DNA of 64,000 bases from Aplidium turbinatum (taxonomy: Eukaryota > Chordata > Ascidiacea > Aplousobranchia > Polyclinidae): the NCBI GenBank assembly GCA_918807975.1, contig OU964923.1:28935235-28999234 (forward strand), read 5' to 3'. The notes under the pieces are model-generated. The model was not told the origin of the DNA and ran no database searches. It saw only the letters and a list, made by a program, of their open reading frames with translations. Shown piece after piece: positions 13,901 through 24,783 of this stretch. A program made the position numbers and the translations under genes. Within the stretch, counting starts at the first letter, position 1. Each line of letters opens with the position of its first letter.

Positions 13901-16900
13901 AAACATAGTTTCATAAAAGTGTATATGTAGTTTATTACAAATGAACGATGTTGTGATCAAAAGAGGGAAGGAGCAAGATCAAAGGGAGGATGAAAAGGAA
14001 CCTGGAGATGAAAATATGTACGATGTTGGGATCAAAAGAGGGAGAGAGCAAGGTGAAAGGAAGAACGAAAAGGAACCTGGAGATGAAAAGATGAACGATG
14101 TTGGGATTAAAAGAAGGAAAGAGCAAGGATAAAAGGAGGATAAAAAGGAACCTGGAGGTGAAAAGATGAACGATGTTGGGATCAAAAGAGGGAGAGAGCA
14201 AGGTCAAAGGAAGGACGAAAAGGAACCTGGAGATGAAAAGATGAATGATGTTGGGATCAAAAGAGGGAAAGAGCAAGGACAAAGGGAGGATGAAAAGGAA
14301 CCTGGAGATGAAAAGATGAAAGATGTTGGGATAAAAAGAGGGAGAGAGCAAGGTCAAAGGGAGGATGAAAAGGAACCTGGAGATGAAAAGATCAATGGGG
14401 GTTTTAGACAGAGTGTGGTAAAAAACCACGATCTCTGCTGGCGATCCCATCTAACGTCAGGGTTATGTTGTATGTGGGTTATGTTGTTCCCAATATCAAA
14501 ACTTAATGCAACATATTAAAGAGTTGTTTCCATGTAATCCATTTGCTCTGATACAAAACCATACAAATATTGGAGCTTGTTTCAGACGAACACATAAGGC
14601 AAAAGTTATAAAAACAAACATATAAAATACGAACAGAAAGCGAATGCGACCAAAATGTGGGAATTCTTTGTTTTGACCAAACAAAGAAATATGATGGTTA
14701 GAGTAAACCTCCCTCATGAAAAAAATTTCTCATGGCAGTATATTACAGTTGTACTACCCCTAAAAAAATCAATTGTGTAAAATATTACAAAACTTAGATG
14801 AACTCTACCGGGTTCACGTCGAGCTTGAGAAAAACGAAAAATAGGATCATTTCACATGAACAGCCAAGATAAAAATATCTCGAAAACGACACCTCTCAGA
14901 TTTTGCTGAAAAGATGTCATATTATGCCTTAGGCTCATCCAAATTTTAGAATATTTTACATAATTGATTTTTGTAGGGGTAGTACAACATTAATATATTG
15001 TCATGAGAAATTTTTTTCATTAGGGGGGGGTTCAAAGCACCCTAATGATGGTTCAATGACAGCACTGACATTTCCTCCTGTTCAAGCATTATAGGCGTGC
15101 AGCGCAGACAACAAGACACTCAATATAAATTTCTCAATCAGCATTTGAAAGCTGCACTTTTTTAGGTTATTAGCGAAGATGAAAGCGTGCCAGTCACTCG
15201 GATTTCATCGAGTAACACACATATGCACAATAGATGTGTGTGGTATCTTACCTCATTAAACCTTGCATAGTCTTTCAAGTTCATCTTTTGCTGCAATGCT
15301 ATGCAGAAGTGATCGGGGTCTATCACGGCCGCGCATGCTTGCATCAGCTGGATGTCACGGTCGAATGATTCTGTTCTGCACTGATAGTCTCTCAAATAAA
15401 ACGCCTGATTGGCAAGAGCTAAGCCGTTGCGCCTCCAAGCGCCTGCTGTCACTTGGGCATAGAGAGACACAGCCCGAAACGCACGCTCAGTAACATCAAG
15501 GATACAGTTGGTGAGTTTGGGGGAGAAAGGGATGTTGCGAACTCCAAATTTGACCAGAAGAGCAGCTGAGAGACGGGTTAAAGGATAGTGTACAGAGACA
15601 GCTTTAGTTGTGATGTCATAGTTAATGCATTCAAAGCCAGTCTCTCTGAAGGGATAGCATTCGACTATCCGAGTGAAACCTTCTTTCTTATGAAGACTTT
15701 CCAGCTTCGTGGTGACCTCTTCCAGACAATAAATCAGCATTTCCTCCTGGAATGCGAACGACATGATGGGGTTGGGTACTTTGTCATTGAAAGCAACGTG
15801 AAAAAATAAGAGAAAAAAATTATATTAAAAAAGAAGATAAAATTTTTTATGGTAAAAATGTGCCCTGCTCTAAAATGTTCATGTTCAATATACGCTAAAC
15901 CAGTTATTTCAGTGACCACGGCCACACATATTTCTACGTCCACTAACATTCTCAAATAAAAAAGTATACAAAAATGATTCAGCTACCCGAGACAAGAGAA
16001 AAAAAATGACATAAACAAAACTACGTACGTCTGATGAACACCATAGGAGCAGTTTCCCAATGACCGGGATGAGCCGTAACTGGAGGGAGACTCCTGTCTC
16101 CCATTCGGGCTCATGCTCGAGATGTTGACTCGTTTGTCGGATGACAGAGTTCATTCCCTTCAAAAAAGCGAACAGTTACCTTAAGTGTGATTTCGCATTA
16201 AAAAAAAAAAACTTCACACAGTATACGTTTTTAGCCAACACAAGGAGCTTTCTTTCCGCAAATATAACATAACTTACAACAAACGTTCTGTCGGACCTTT
16301 GGGAAAAACAACGCACGATGTTTGTTCAAACACACAGTCTGTGAAGCCGCCCGGAACTTCCAGTAATCGCTGTATATTGTTTTACTCCCAAGGTTGTAGT
16401 ATTCTAGTTGCTCGGAAATCAGTAGGCTGGTACAGTAGAGTAATTTCGCATTTTACCTGCCACTACTATATCTACGTAATGTATGTTACTACCGTAAGCA
16501 ATCTTACAAAAATTACACTGAAAGAAATTTCTGCTTTGCAATTCATTTCAATGGTGTGTCTGTGGTTTGATAACAATCTCAGAATAATATTTTTGACGTT
16601 GGAAAAAAACATTAAAAGTGATAACAATCGTCAAACACGAAATCGTTGCGAACACTTACTTCAAGAGCAGCCAAGTACGACACGAACATGCGAAAAAACG
16701 CTTTGAAATAGACTTTTAAATGCTCGTCCCATGAGCTGGGGACGTTGGTCAAGACGTACCTGCAATGAAATGTACCTCGCTGTGACAATAAAAATGTGTT
16801 TAATTGTATTAAATGCAAAAAAGTGTTTTTTTGCATCATTTCAACGTCACAAGAACCTGAAGCAATGTAAAAAATAACTTTTGCCGAGCTGGAAATGACA

Positions 16901-19900
16901 TTTTTCGAAGCAGACTTACTTCAAATCATAAAAGACAAAAACAAATCTACGGAAGCTTTTCTTGAGCTTTCTTGCATCGATCTCGTAATCGGAATGATCC
17001 TTATTAGGCTCCTTGAGTTCGTTGCACATCGAATCAATGATTGTACCGAGGACAACGCAAAGTAAATCCACTTCGACCACCAAGTACCACACCTAGGGAA
17101 CAACACGATGATGCATGCTGGCAGCCGATTGTAAATACTCTAGATTTAGGAAGAGTCTTAGGTAACTAATACCTGAGTGTTACCATGAATGTCTTCCATG
17201 AAGAATGGATATTGCCATTTCCGAAACTACATTGTATCTTAATGTTACGTAAAGTTAATCTATGCACCCATAAAACAGAGTAAGCTAACGCCGAGAGCTC
17301 AAAGCTTGTAACACTAAAGCAGTTCTACAATGAAAATTTAGCTTTAGCGTAGACTTTGTCAAATGCGGACATTGTCAAGACAAAAAATTCAAGAACTGAT
17401 CAAGCTAACATAGAGTACAATTGCATGCACGTTACATTTGTTTGACTTATTGTACAGCAACAAAATGCAACAGCTATAGTGTCAAAAAATGCTATTCTCA
17501 CCACGGTTGGAACAGTGAAAAGCTGAACTGAAATGGAGGTGATCGAGTCCCCGTGATCGTGGTCGTCAAGCAAGTAGTTGTCTATCAACTTTTTGTATAT
17601 TCTTGAATAAATAACACCAAACGACCTTTTTGTGTCAGGATGCAAAAGCAACGTAGACATGAAGAGTTGCTGGTACGAGCTTCGAGCGACTGAAAAGGAG
17701 TTGATCATGTGTCTAGTCCTGTCTGTATTCGAGCATTCAACAGCAATATTCTAATCTTCTAGAGTTGCAAAGTGTAAGCTATATAATTGTGATTGCTTGT
17801 GCTGCTAGTTCTGGTTTGCGGAAGGAAAAAGCCATTAAAGTTGACGTTTGAAAAATGTAAAAATAAGTTTAAAAAAAAGTACAAAATTCTCAAAGCAGAC
17901 GTGCAAAATAAGCGTACCTTTCCATAACGTGGTATCTGCTAACATCAACTTGGTTGCGGGAGACGTGTCACCGATTTCATCGGGCTTGCTTGCAAGTAAG
18001 GCATGTGAGATCATCAGTCGAAGGCCGTCTAGAAAACAAGCACTTGTGCTGAGTGAAAGTCAATAGATATTACCGCATGGTCAAAACAAGTTTGCATACA
18101 AACCAACACACGTGCTTAAACATGTAAATATTTGTTCGAAGGCAAAGCAGTGCTCTCAATGCTTTGCAAGCGCAGTAAAGTTTTAGAAAAGGGGTTTTCC
18201 CATTAATTTTCGTAATTTATACTACAAGAGTACTGAGGCAGAAAAGTTGAAATTAGTTTGTTTTCAGTAATTGGCACGCACCAGATCTTTTCGCTATGTC
18301 GGAAATCCAGTTTAGAAGAGCGAGCGCGAACTCTTCGTGGGCTACCACAGACGAATGCATGACTTTGGTCACTAGTGGCGCCCTCCTTCTTCTGTTGCCA
18401 GCTAATATTGTTAGAGGGGAAGTGCTCTGGTGGAAGAAGGTTCGTAAGTCGAACATTATGCTTCCCAACTTCGGTTTTTTTACTCACAGAATAATACAAT
18501 TTGTACTTATATGAGTAAAATCTTACAAAATGTTTCTCCATCATAATGCATGACTGAAAACTATGGTGCGAAAATGACAACTGATTTCACAATGAAACCC
18601 CAAACCTCAAGTGCAAAAAACACAAGCTCAAATTTGAAAATTTAACAATTTGTGGACGTCATCACAAACTCATTCCAAATATTGGGAAAAAGAAAAGAAA
18701 GGTACTGTTTTTCTATAATATTTAAAAGTAATATTATTCATGAGCTCAGGTCAGAATTCATCGAAGGCAAATTATTTGAGATGCATAAAATAATGCAATC
18801 CCACAACACACAGGCAGAAAAGTGCATTCGTTTCTATATGAAACTTACACTGAGAATGTCTTTTGATTCTTTGCATTCTTGCTCGGTTCCAATCAAAACC
18901 ACAGTTCTTCCCTGTATAAGATACCACTTTATTATTATTATAGGATGCAAAAATAGCTCCTCACATTGCTTCTAAATCCAACTCCTATGAAGCTAATCAT
19001 TGACCTGTCTTAACCAGTGTACAGTAATACTGTCCATGAGCACCATGTTGAACAAGTGAAGCATATTCAAACACAAATTTACTATTTGAGCATTTTTATA
19101 ACACGAGACATTAAATCATAGAGATAGTTAAATAACAACAATATACACGACCACGTTACAGCAATGAAACACCAGAACAGTACCTCTCTATCAATGATTG
19201 TCGCATAGTCAGCAGCGGTGCTTGGAGAACACTGCACAGCCCGTTGCAAGACACTGATGACGTAATCAAAGGTATGCGACTCATCGTTGAACACCACAGT
19301 GAGGTAAGTGTCATCGTATCTTCTGCAGTATACAGTGTCGGTTTAGTTGGACGATTTATGGGAATTTTAACATATTTTTCATCATAAAACATCTCATCGA
19401 TCAAAGGATAAATGATTTATTGTTTGCTCAAGCAATAACTTGGAATAACCGGACACAATAAGCATGCAAAAACACAACAGGATGTAACTAGAACATCTCG
19501 ATTGTTATAGAAAACAACAATAAAAATAAACATTACCATCATTATTATTATCACAACCCAATGTATTTATTTTAATTGTGTAAAACAATTTATTTACCCA
19601 GTAAGCTGAATGGGTAGGTCATTGTGATGTAATCTATCGACAGTTAGTAAGTCGACAACATAATCAAGGAGGATTCTAAAAAAGTGTTCTGCCCGTTCCC
19701 GCAGCTCCTTGGGCAGCCTTGTTCTAGCATCAACCTGCAACATTGACTGTACTAGCAAAGGCGTTCAAAAATGATTGAACCACAGCGTTTGTCTTGCTAC
19801 TTAAAGTGAGCTCAACTAGAACATAATTAAATTTCTCTTAGTTCTTTTAAGCACTGCGTCATGTATTGTATCTATCTGCTGTAATACACAATTTAGTTTT

Positions 19901-22900
19901 TCAGTAATACTTCAGTCACCTATTGGTGTTTTAGCAGCTGCCGACCAAATTGTTCTTTTAAGAATTGATCAGCAATAGAATAAGCTGGCCTATTACATGT
20001 CCACACACAACAGCGAATACTAATGCATGCAATTACGATTGTTTACATGCTTACATTATGTCACGTTGTTATCATACTTTGAAAGCTATTGGTGCAATCA
20101 TTTCAACCTGGGCTTGTACAACCCATTTTACACTTTTAAATTCATCCACCAAAACATGAAAAAGTATTTATATAATTGTAGTTGCTCCTCTACCATTGGG
20201 TTGCTCATGTCCACAGTATGGATATTGCAGGCCGGATGCTGAGTCCATGCTTCAGGGTCACCACAGTCACAGCAACCCCCACCATTTGATGAATGGAGCT
20301 TCAAAAACAAAAAGCTTTGTTCATGCGGACTTTATAACTACAGATTTCCTAGAATTTAAACAAAAACTTCTTAATTTGACACTGAGTTTACCTCTCGATG
20401 AAGACTGTATTGCAGCCAACAAGCATTTGGTGCATCCTTCAAACATGAAGTAATAGCGTATGTGCTTAGTACAAAAGTAAACCACTTAATTCACAATGTA
20501 GATATTAACGACTTGTTTTAGCCTGATGCTGGGAGTTCGCTGTGGTAATAGCGATATGCACTAGCTTTTGGAACACAGTTCCCTAGTCATGTGGTGCTAT
20601 GACGAATGGTGTTAAAGTCAGTGTGTCATTGTTTTATGTGGTTCGTTTGTTTGGCTTGAGGCTGTTGACTGTTGAGTTTAAGTGTTATTGCTGTAAAATT
20701 TTGTTAAATCAGTTGATTAATAGATTAGGTGACGTACATAAGTGTAGAGTTTTAGAAATTACCGGCACCGGGGGTGCAGTTATGTCAGAACATCACATGC
20801 ATAAACATCAAATAATCATCAAACACCAAATAATCATAAAGCATAAACATCATAAAATGACAACCAACAAAAGAACTGAAAACAGCGAAACAAACTAACA
20901 TACGACAATTCAACCACAAAACTTATTTTTTCAAACTGATGTTTTCGCAATAAATTCTGCAATCAGCTTTTCTTTGTCGAGATGATCGACTTTTTCTTTG
21001 TGTACATTAAGCACACACACGTGGTTTGGCCTGGTTTGGGTCATTGTTGACCTCAAATACGTCTTGATCCGTCTGAGTGTGCTGAAGAAACGTTCAGCCT
21101 TGCAAGACGTGCATGGTAAAGTCAAGTAAAATCGTATGAGAATTGCCACATTCAGAAACATGGTTGGTAAGGTGTCGTCTTCACGAAGTTCAACGACATT
21201 GTTGCGTTCTTCCAATCACAACACTGTACAGTGTACAGTTATTAATGGACCCTAAACCTCAGGCATTGTTATAGCATGCTGCATAGAAAACGAACTACAT
21301 TAGTGTGAATTTGAAACAGATATATTTTGAAGAATAAGATTAAAAAAATTAAAATACCTATAAGAGCAGGGGGTACGCCACACCCCTGCAGGCTTGCAGG
21401 GCCTATGGTGACGTAGTTTCCCCTACTCTGTAGTCTACCCTAATCTGTGCCTATAGTGACTACTCTGTACTCTGTAGTAGGGTGGCTCGTTTTTGAAATT
21501 TTTTTTAAATTTTCTTGGGGTAGCGGGGAAATGGTGCCAATGAGTGAGAAAACGCTCATGACAAAATTTGAGATTTGTAAAAAATTGTCTTCAGCCTCCT
21601 CATGGGGCTCAAAAATCGAAAAATGGGGTCAAAAACGCAATTTTTTTCAAAAATATTTTTAGTTTGGGTAGATACAATATTGTTTAGATATATCTAATTA
21701 GCCTAAGAAAAAAAATTGGAGTCATTTGAACTATTCCTTCAGCTTCTTCACAGCTTCTGAAAATGTCCATTTTGCTGAAAATTTCGTATTTTTGTGGGTG
21801 GTTACATGGTAGGAAAAAGTGACGTCTTTTATTTGAATTTACGTCACTGACGCAGTTTGTAGTTATGTAACCACAAACAAAAATTAAAAATTTTAAGCAA
21901 AATGAAAATTTTCAGAAGCTGTGAGGAAGCTGAAAGAATAGTTCAAATGATTTCAATTTTTTTTTTAGGTTCTCTAGATATGTCTAAACAATATTGTATC
22001 TACCCAAACTAAAAATATTTCTGAAAAAAATTGCGTTTTTGACCCCATTTTTTGATTTTTGGGCCCCATGAAAGGCTGAAGACAATTTGTTATGAATCTC
22101 AAATTTTGTCATGATTGTTTTCTCACTCATTGGCACCATTTCCCCACTACCCCGAGAGAATAAAAAAAAAAGTTCGTGCTTGTGGTTTATGACATGAAAG
22201 ATGTTTCATTAAACAACAAGTCATGAAGTGAATCAGTGTGATTGTAAAAGCGTTAGTAATATAAACTGTTAAAGCTATCTTCTCTTAACTTTAGTTTACA
22301 CAACAGGATCATACATCCTTACCTTATATTTATGATGAAGATGTGGACTTTTACGAAAGCAAGCCTGACACAAAACACAGGTTGGATCAACAGCACACTC
22401 TCTATAAAATATTCGGAAGGTAATACCAGTACAGTTAAAAAGTACTACACCAATTGCCATGCCAACAACTTCAAAGAATCAATGTAAAAATTATTCCATT
22501 AGTGCCAAAATGTTTAACTGGATGATGCATTTATCTTCAAAGCACCAAATTTGACATGAAATAAACTCAGAAGCTAAAAGTTAGCAAAGTACCTGTATGT
22601 AAGAAACATATTGAATGGAATAGAATATATCATAGTGTATTCATAAGAAAAGGAAGCATCTGGCTTCACCCGTGGCTAAGAATTTAATGTTGAAAAGTCC
22701 TAAACATTTTTTTTTAGAAACTATTCTGTGATAGTAACAAAAACTGTCAACAGGCAAAAACCTTTCCCAACAATTTACGACAGGACACTGAGGTGCAGAA
22801 ATGTAAAATACCAAAGCTGATGAGGCCCAAGAATACTTGGAAGGACCATAACAACGATACCCATTACCCAAGGGATAATAATGATGAAGAATTTGCACAT

Positions 22901-23695
22901 TTTTTGCAACTACGTTTTCTTGACACTATATATTTCTTATGACAATGATTTATTCAACTAACCTGCAAGTGTATGTCGCTTCTCCTGGCTTAAATACATG
23001 GCCACATATGTTAGAGGGATCATTTAATTTCTCCAACTCAACAAGTGCAGCTTCCTGATCATTGCCAAATAACCACCTGAACAAAATTAAGTACCGGTAG
23101 TACAAAAATTTTTCTTCATGTGCTAGGCCTGTTTCATGCATTAAGCCGTCAAGCACATATCGTACATTTTTATCAATGCACGAGCTAAATATCTTGAATA
23201 CTATACTTACTTGTGAGATCAAAATCAGTCTAAATCATGAATAATAATATAATATTAGATCAGCTGTTAATTTATGTTTTGTGATAGCATAATGTCACAC
23301 TGATTTTAATACTTAAAGAGCGTTGAGAAGCTCAGGAAATGTTTTCTTCAAGCAGGAATTATAGTCTTAACTCTTAAACACAAAATGACTTTCAAATGTT
23401 TATGCTTTTAATGTACAAACAACCACAAAAATTCTGTGCACCAAATATACACAATACTGCATCAAATCCTCTTTTCAATAGACAATCATATTTTTTGAAG
23501 ATCAACCGATTACGGTACTGTAAAAACATACCATGAGACCTGGTCCAAAATTCCATTCAAAACATCATTGTCCTTGAAAGCACCAACCGTCCATGAATTG
23601 TCCAAAATTAACACTTTGGGAACAGAAGTTTTGAGAAAATTTAATAGTTCATTTTCATATCTGCCTTCTGGGAGAGGAATGCGATTCAGGACCAT
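422..23695 (-). CDS. UBR1/UBR2: UBR1/UBR2-type E3 ubiquitin-protein ligase (N-recognin), complete 34-exon gene
   Basis: N-recognins bind destabilising N-terminal residues and ubiquitinate the protein. Exons in order: 23532-23695, 22963-23076, 22323-22401, 20194-20298, 19598-19734, 19184-19322, 18851-18911, 18282-18401, 17918-18028, 17502-17689, 16920-17092, 16660-16759, 16029-16157, 15252-15746, 13721-13897, 13066-13148, 12660-12787, 12236-12396, 11939-12035, 10982-11148, 10408-10589, 9219-9436, 8595-8754, 7468-7798, 6870-7073, 6131-6322, 5663-5758, 5302-5393, 2339-2503, 2142-2252, 1828-1936, 1413-1507, 953-1051, 422-563. All junctions are GT-AG and keep phase, giving 1,707 residues against about 1,750 in human UBR1/UBR2. 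Order is UBR box, ClpS-like domain, helical core, RING, C-terminal Cys/His domain. UBR1 and UBR2 cannot be separated here. A few boundaries (exons 7/8, low end of 5663-5758) are best guesses. The start is the first ATG in the exon; upstream 5'UTR exons are possible. Confidence 0.95.
738..776. repeat. 12-bp inverted repeat in last intron
   Basis: TTGAATGTAAAC at 738-749 and its exact complement at 765-776 flank a 15-base spacer. It could be a decayed MITE tip or chance; no target duplication is evident. Confidence 0.5.
2562..2731. mobile_element. pogo/Tigger-like MITE, 170 bp
   Basis: The ends are CAGTAGAATTCAGCC and, inverted, CAGTAGAATTCGCC, flanked on both sides by TA. A CAGT start with a TA target is typical of pogo-type Tc1/mariner MITEs. 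It lies in the 2.8-kb intron of the UBR gene that also holds the LINE. It has no coding capacity. Confidence 0.8.
2808..2952. repeat. 68-bp inverted duplication at the LINE 5' end (hairpin)
   Basis: Bases 2808-2875 are the reverse complement of 2885-2952 with a single mismatch and a 9-base loop. The right arm is the LINE sequence in its normal orientation; the left arm is an extra inverted copy. It looks like a fold-back event at the end of reverse transcription. Confidence 0.9.
2808..5090 (+). mobile_element. RTE-like LINE (5'-truncated), reverse transcriptase ORF with zinc finger
   Basis: Two overlapping open frames (about 2,887-3,842 and 3,685-5,079) cover one reverse transcriptase; they differ in frame, so one frameshift near 3,690-3,840 is implied, and no endonuclease domain remains. 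Visible are [39 protein letters not shown], the catalytic YADD (~4,090) and a C-terminal [11 protein letters not shown] block. Between the RT and the C-terminus lies a Cys-rich PHD-like finger (DPCGICGKR...WVHARC...CFVCGKC). The 3' end is TGATGATGATGA, as in RTE elements. The clade is tentative. It is sense to the plus strand, opposite to the UBR gene, in an intron. Confidence 0.88.
5419..5490 (+). repeat. tRNA-Ser/Leu-like sequence, probably SINE head
   Basis: GTGGCCGAGTGGT (A box) and GGTTCAATCCC (B box) lie at tRNA-like spacing. The arms do not fold into a clean acceptor stem and it sits in a UBR intron, so it is called a tRNA-derived repeat rather than a tRNA gene. A related head lies at 58,441. 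Confidence 0.5.
7362..7451. mobile_element. Small palindromic MITE (~90 bp)
   Basis: The arms TAGGGTG(GTG)TCCCACTTTTA and CTAAAAGTGGGACACCCTA are inverted around a short centre. It starts 16 bp past the splice donor of the exon at 7468-7798. No unambiguous target duplication was identified. Confidence 0.65.
8110..8400 (+). repeat. tRNA-derived SINE, full-length-looking
   Basis: It begins GCCCCGATAGCTCAGCTGG (A box) with GGTTCGATTCTCGGGGC (B box plus acceptor pairing). The body carries a CCATTCA...TGAATGG hairpin and the block CTGCCAATCTCGGTAACCGG. It ends in an AACCAAATC-rich tail. The copy at 25,103 shares every block. Confidence 0.85.
8595..9436 (-). other. RING domain (exons 22-23 of the UBR1/2 gene)
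   Basis: Exon 22 carries the first Cys pair (VCLLCQDD). Exon 23 carries [17 protein letters not shown] and ends in EYLCPLC, the last zinc ligands. Exon 24 continues with SNCIIPRV, as human UBR1 continues after CPLC with a similar IIP segment. The domain recruits the E2. Exon 21, just before it, encodes a charged Glu/Lys-rich helix ([20 protein letters not shown]), matching the basic helical region in UBR1/2. Confidence 0.92.
10145..10180. repeat. Perfect 36-bp palindrome
   Basis: Bases 10145-10162 are the exact reverse complement of 10163-10180, centred on AACGTT. No spacer is present. It lies in the UBR intron between exons 21 and 22. The surrounding AAAACCCGTTA and CGACAGATTTTA are not clear extensions of the arms. 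Confidence 0.9.
10640..10870 (-). mobile_element. Penelope-like element, 3'-end remnant
   Basis: Read on the minus strand, a TGCAGAT block, GTCCTGATCAGGACACA and TGTCGAAAACG are followed by an AT-rich stretch. The same order occurs in the element at 35,330-35,870, whose upstream part encodes GIY-YIG-type residues. No coding sequence remains here. Confidence 0.55.
11210..11385 (-). repeat. tRNA-derived SINE (first of a pair)
   Basis: On the minus strand, TTGCCGAGTGGT and GCCGATTCGACACC have A-box and B-box spacing. The tail carries CACGAAGATTGGCTTCC. The second copy at 11,480 shares the tail but has a different tRNA-like head. Confidence 0.6.
11480..11640 (-). repeat. tRNA-derived SINE (second of a pair)
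   Basis: On the minus strand, a GGCTGAGTGACGCG head and TTCCGTTCGAGGCCG are followed by CACTAAGATTGGCTTT. The tail aligns with that of the neighbour at 11,210. The head is diverged from it. Confidence 0.55.
13500..13690 (-). repeat. tRNA-derived SINE
   Basis: On the minus strand, TGGCACAACGGATAAGGCG and GGTTCGACTCCCGG form an A-box and B-box pair, followed by TTGTTGAAAGCAAACACC. It ends near 13,430-13,500 in unresolved AT-rich DNA. It lies in a UBR intron next to exon 13721-13897. Confidence 0.6.
13935..14395. repeat. 75-bp minisatellite (about six units) in a UBR intron
   Basis: The unit contains GATGTTGGGATCAAAAGAG, GAGCAAGG and GAACCTGGAGATGAAAAG, and recurs every ~75 bp. Because 75 is a multiple of three, both strands stay open for long stretches. 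Those frames are a by-product of the repeat and are not called as genes. The gene's exons on both sides are unaffected. Confidence 0.9.
14709..15030. mobile_element. Fold-back MITE (~320 bp)
   Basis: The left arm (CTCATGAAAAAAATTTCTCATG, then GTTGTACTACCCCTA) and the right arm (TAGGGGTAGTACAAC, then CATGAGAAATTTTTTTCAT) are inverted over about 95 bp with few differences. The tips are C-rich on the left and G-rich on the right. The superfamily is undetermined and no target duplication is clear. Confidence 0.75.
18851..19734 (-). other. ClpS-like N-domain (exons 5-7 of the UBR1/2 gene)
   Basis: Residues ~155-267 include [18 protein letters not shown], the signature of ClpS and the eukaryotic N-domain that holds bulky hydrophobic (type-2) N-terminal residues. 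Its presence with the UBR box separates UBR1/2 from UBR3-7. The family match is strong; substrate preference is inferred from the family. Confidence 0.9.
20931..21215 (-). pseudogene. hAT transposase C-terminal dimerisation domain, remnant
   Basis: The minus-strand frame contains [19 protein letters not shown], the hATC signature of ZMYM1-like hAT transposases, followed by [10 protein letters not shown]. Only this last domain is seen; no RNase H-fold core or BED finger is recognisable around it. It lies in the UBR intron between exons 3 and 4, opposite in sense to nothing else coding. Ends of the original element could not be fixed. Confidence 0.8.
21480..22185. mobile_element. Large fold-back element, ~320-bp arms
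   Basis: The left arm (GGGGTAGCGGGGAAATGGTGCC, then AGTTTGGGTAGATACAATATTG) reads back as the right arm (CAATATTGTATCTACCCAAACT, then GGCACCATTTCCCC). Arms cover ~21,490-21,790 and ~21,880-22,180 around a short centre. It is non-coding; the plus-strand ORF inside it is a by-product. The superfamily is unknown. Confidence 0.85.
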
Positions 23696-24368
23696 TTTCA
23701 CACTCCAGTGTAAGAAACTCACACCAACACGTCCAGAAGTGAAACAATACAGATAAATCTACTGTCTTATTTCGATACGTAATTAGAATGATTGTTTGTC
23801 TTGTTGATATTTAACCTAATGAATGAAAATTGATTAATTTGACTATTGCATGGTACCGGTACTACTGAAGTAGGCCGCACAGATCACAGACCAGATCATA
23901 GACATTTAGTGAAATGTTCATAGATCATAGACAATAGTATACCGACCAAATGGAGCACATCTTGGATGAGGCCAAAAACTGACTTTTATCTAGTAGCATT
24001 TTAAACAATACTATCAACACTACAAAAAGTGTTCAATGTTAAGCAGAGTGAATTATATCAAATAGGCTATAATAGACAGTACGGTAATTCGCAGGGCTGT
24101 GTTTTAACATCCGCGTCTTGTCGCTTGAAAACCAACTGCTGAACCGATCTATCCACAGCAAAAAATGTAGAGCTCCCCTATTTATAACCATTGGGCCCTG
24201 GAAAGATTGCCAGATCCAAATTTCAAAAAAAGCCTAACGTACCTCAAAAAAAATGCCAAACCAGAAGAAAAAATGTCAAATGTTATTTTAAGTCGATCAA
24301 TAAAAAAAATAATAGTTAGGCCTACTGTACATAGTGGTTGTTGAGTTATTTTTTCGATGCAAAAATAA
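23696..24368. other. Upstream region of the UBR gene (no gene seen)
   Basis: These 670 bp lie between the UBR start codon and the first transposon tip, so the core promoter and 5'UTR should lie here unless the gene starts inside the transposon stack. I saw no recognisable TATA box or CpG-rich stretch. The motifs GGTACCGGTAC and TAGGCCTA occur, as elsewhere in the non-coding DNA. Confidence 0.5.
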
Positions 24369-24370
24369 TA

Positions 24371-24475
24371 ACCACCGTCATTCTGGCAAAAGAGTTTTTC
24401 CGCTTTCTGCCTAAAAAAGTTATCCGTGAATAAGTGCGAGGCACAAAGTGCGACATGACATACTTTCGAAAGATC
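24371..24475 (+). repeat. Left terminal inverted repeat tip of element T
   Basis: The sequence runs ACCACCGTCATTCTGGCA, TTTTTCCGCTTTCTGCCTAA, GTGCGAGGCACAAAGTGCG. Its partner is 62,217-62,321. It is interrupted at TTAA (24476-24479) by the Kolobok insertion and resumes at 31,462. Confidence 0.92.
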
Positions 24476-24783
24476 TTAAAGGGCTAGGAACATGAAAAAA
24501 AAATTTTTCTACAAAAGTGATTTTCTGATTTTATACGTGGTCAATAAGAATGCCTGAAAAAAAAAAGTTTTTTTGAGCTGTATTTGGGGTGCTTTGAGGG
24601 CCTTTTATTTTCAATTTCGGAGAGTTGACGATCCGACACGCGTGACTGCGTAAAGGCGACTGTTGAGCGATGACGTTTCACCGGGAATTCTCTCGCGTAG
24701 ATGTCAGATCGCACTGCAGAAATAAGTATAGTAATTCGGACAAACAGCAAGTCAAGTTATTTTGTTTCAACAACGTTGTATGT

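Larger units (their letters stand above)
20194..23076 (-). other. UBR box (exons 2-4 of the UBR1/2 gene)
   Basis: Residues ~78-140 of the protein form the type-1 N-degron pocket. Visible in order are [21 protein letters not shown], an HLHHKYK histidine cluster and [13 protein letters not shown], which give the expected zinc-binding Cys/His set and the acidic residues that contact a basic N-terminal residue in this family. It spans three exons. The 2-kb intron between exons 3 and 4 holds a hAT remnant and a fold-back MITE. Confidence 0.95.

Noticed and set aside
13941-14519. Lysine/glutamate-rich repeat proteins on either strand
   Set aside because: The frames come from a 75-bp minisatellite in a UBR intron, with no splice or start context of their own.
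21447-21662. Plus-strand ORF inside the fold-back at 21,480
   Set aside because: It lies wholly in one arm of a non-coding fold-back element.
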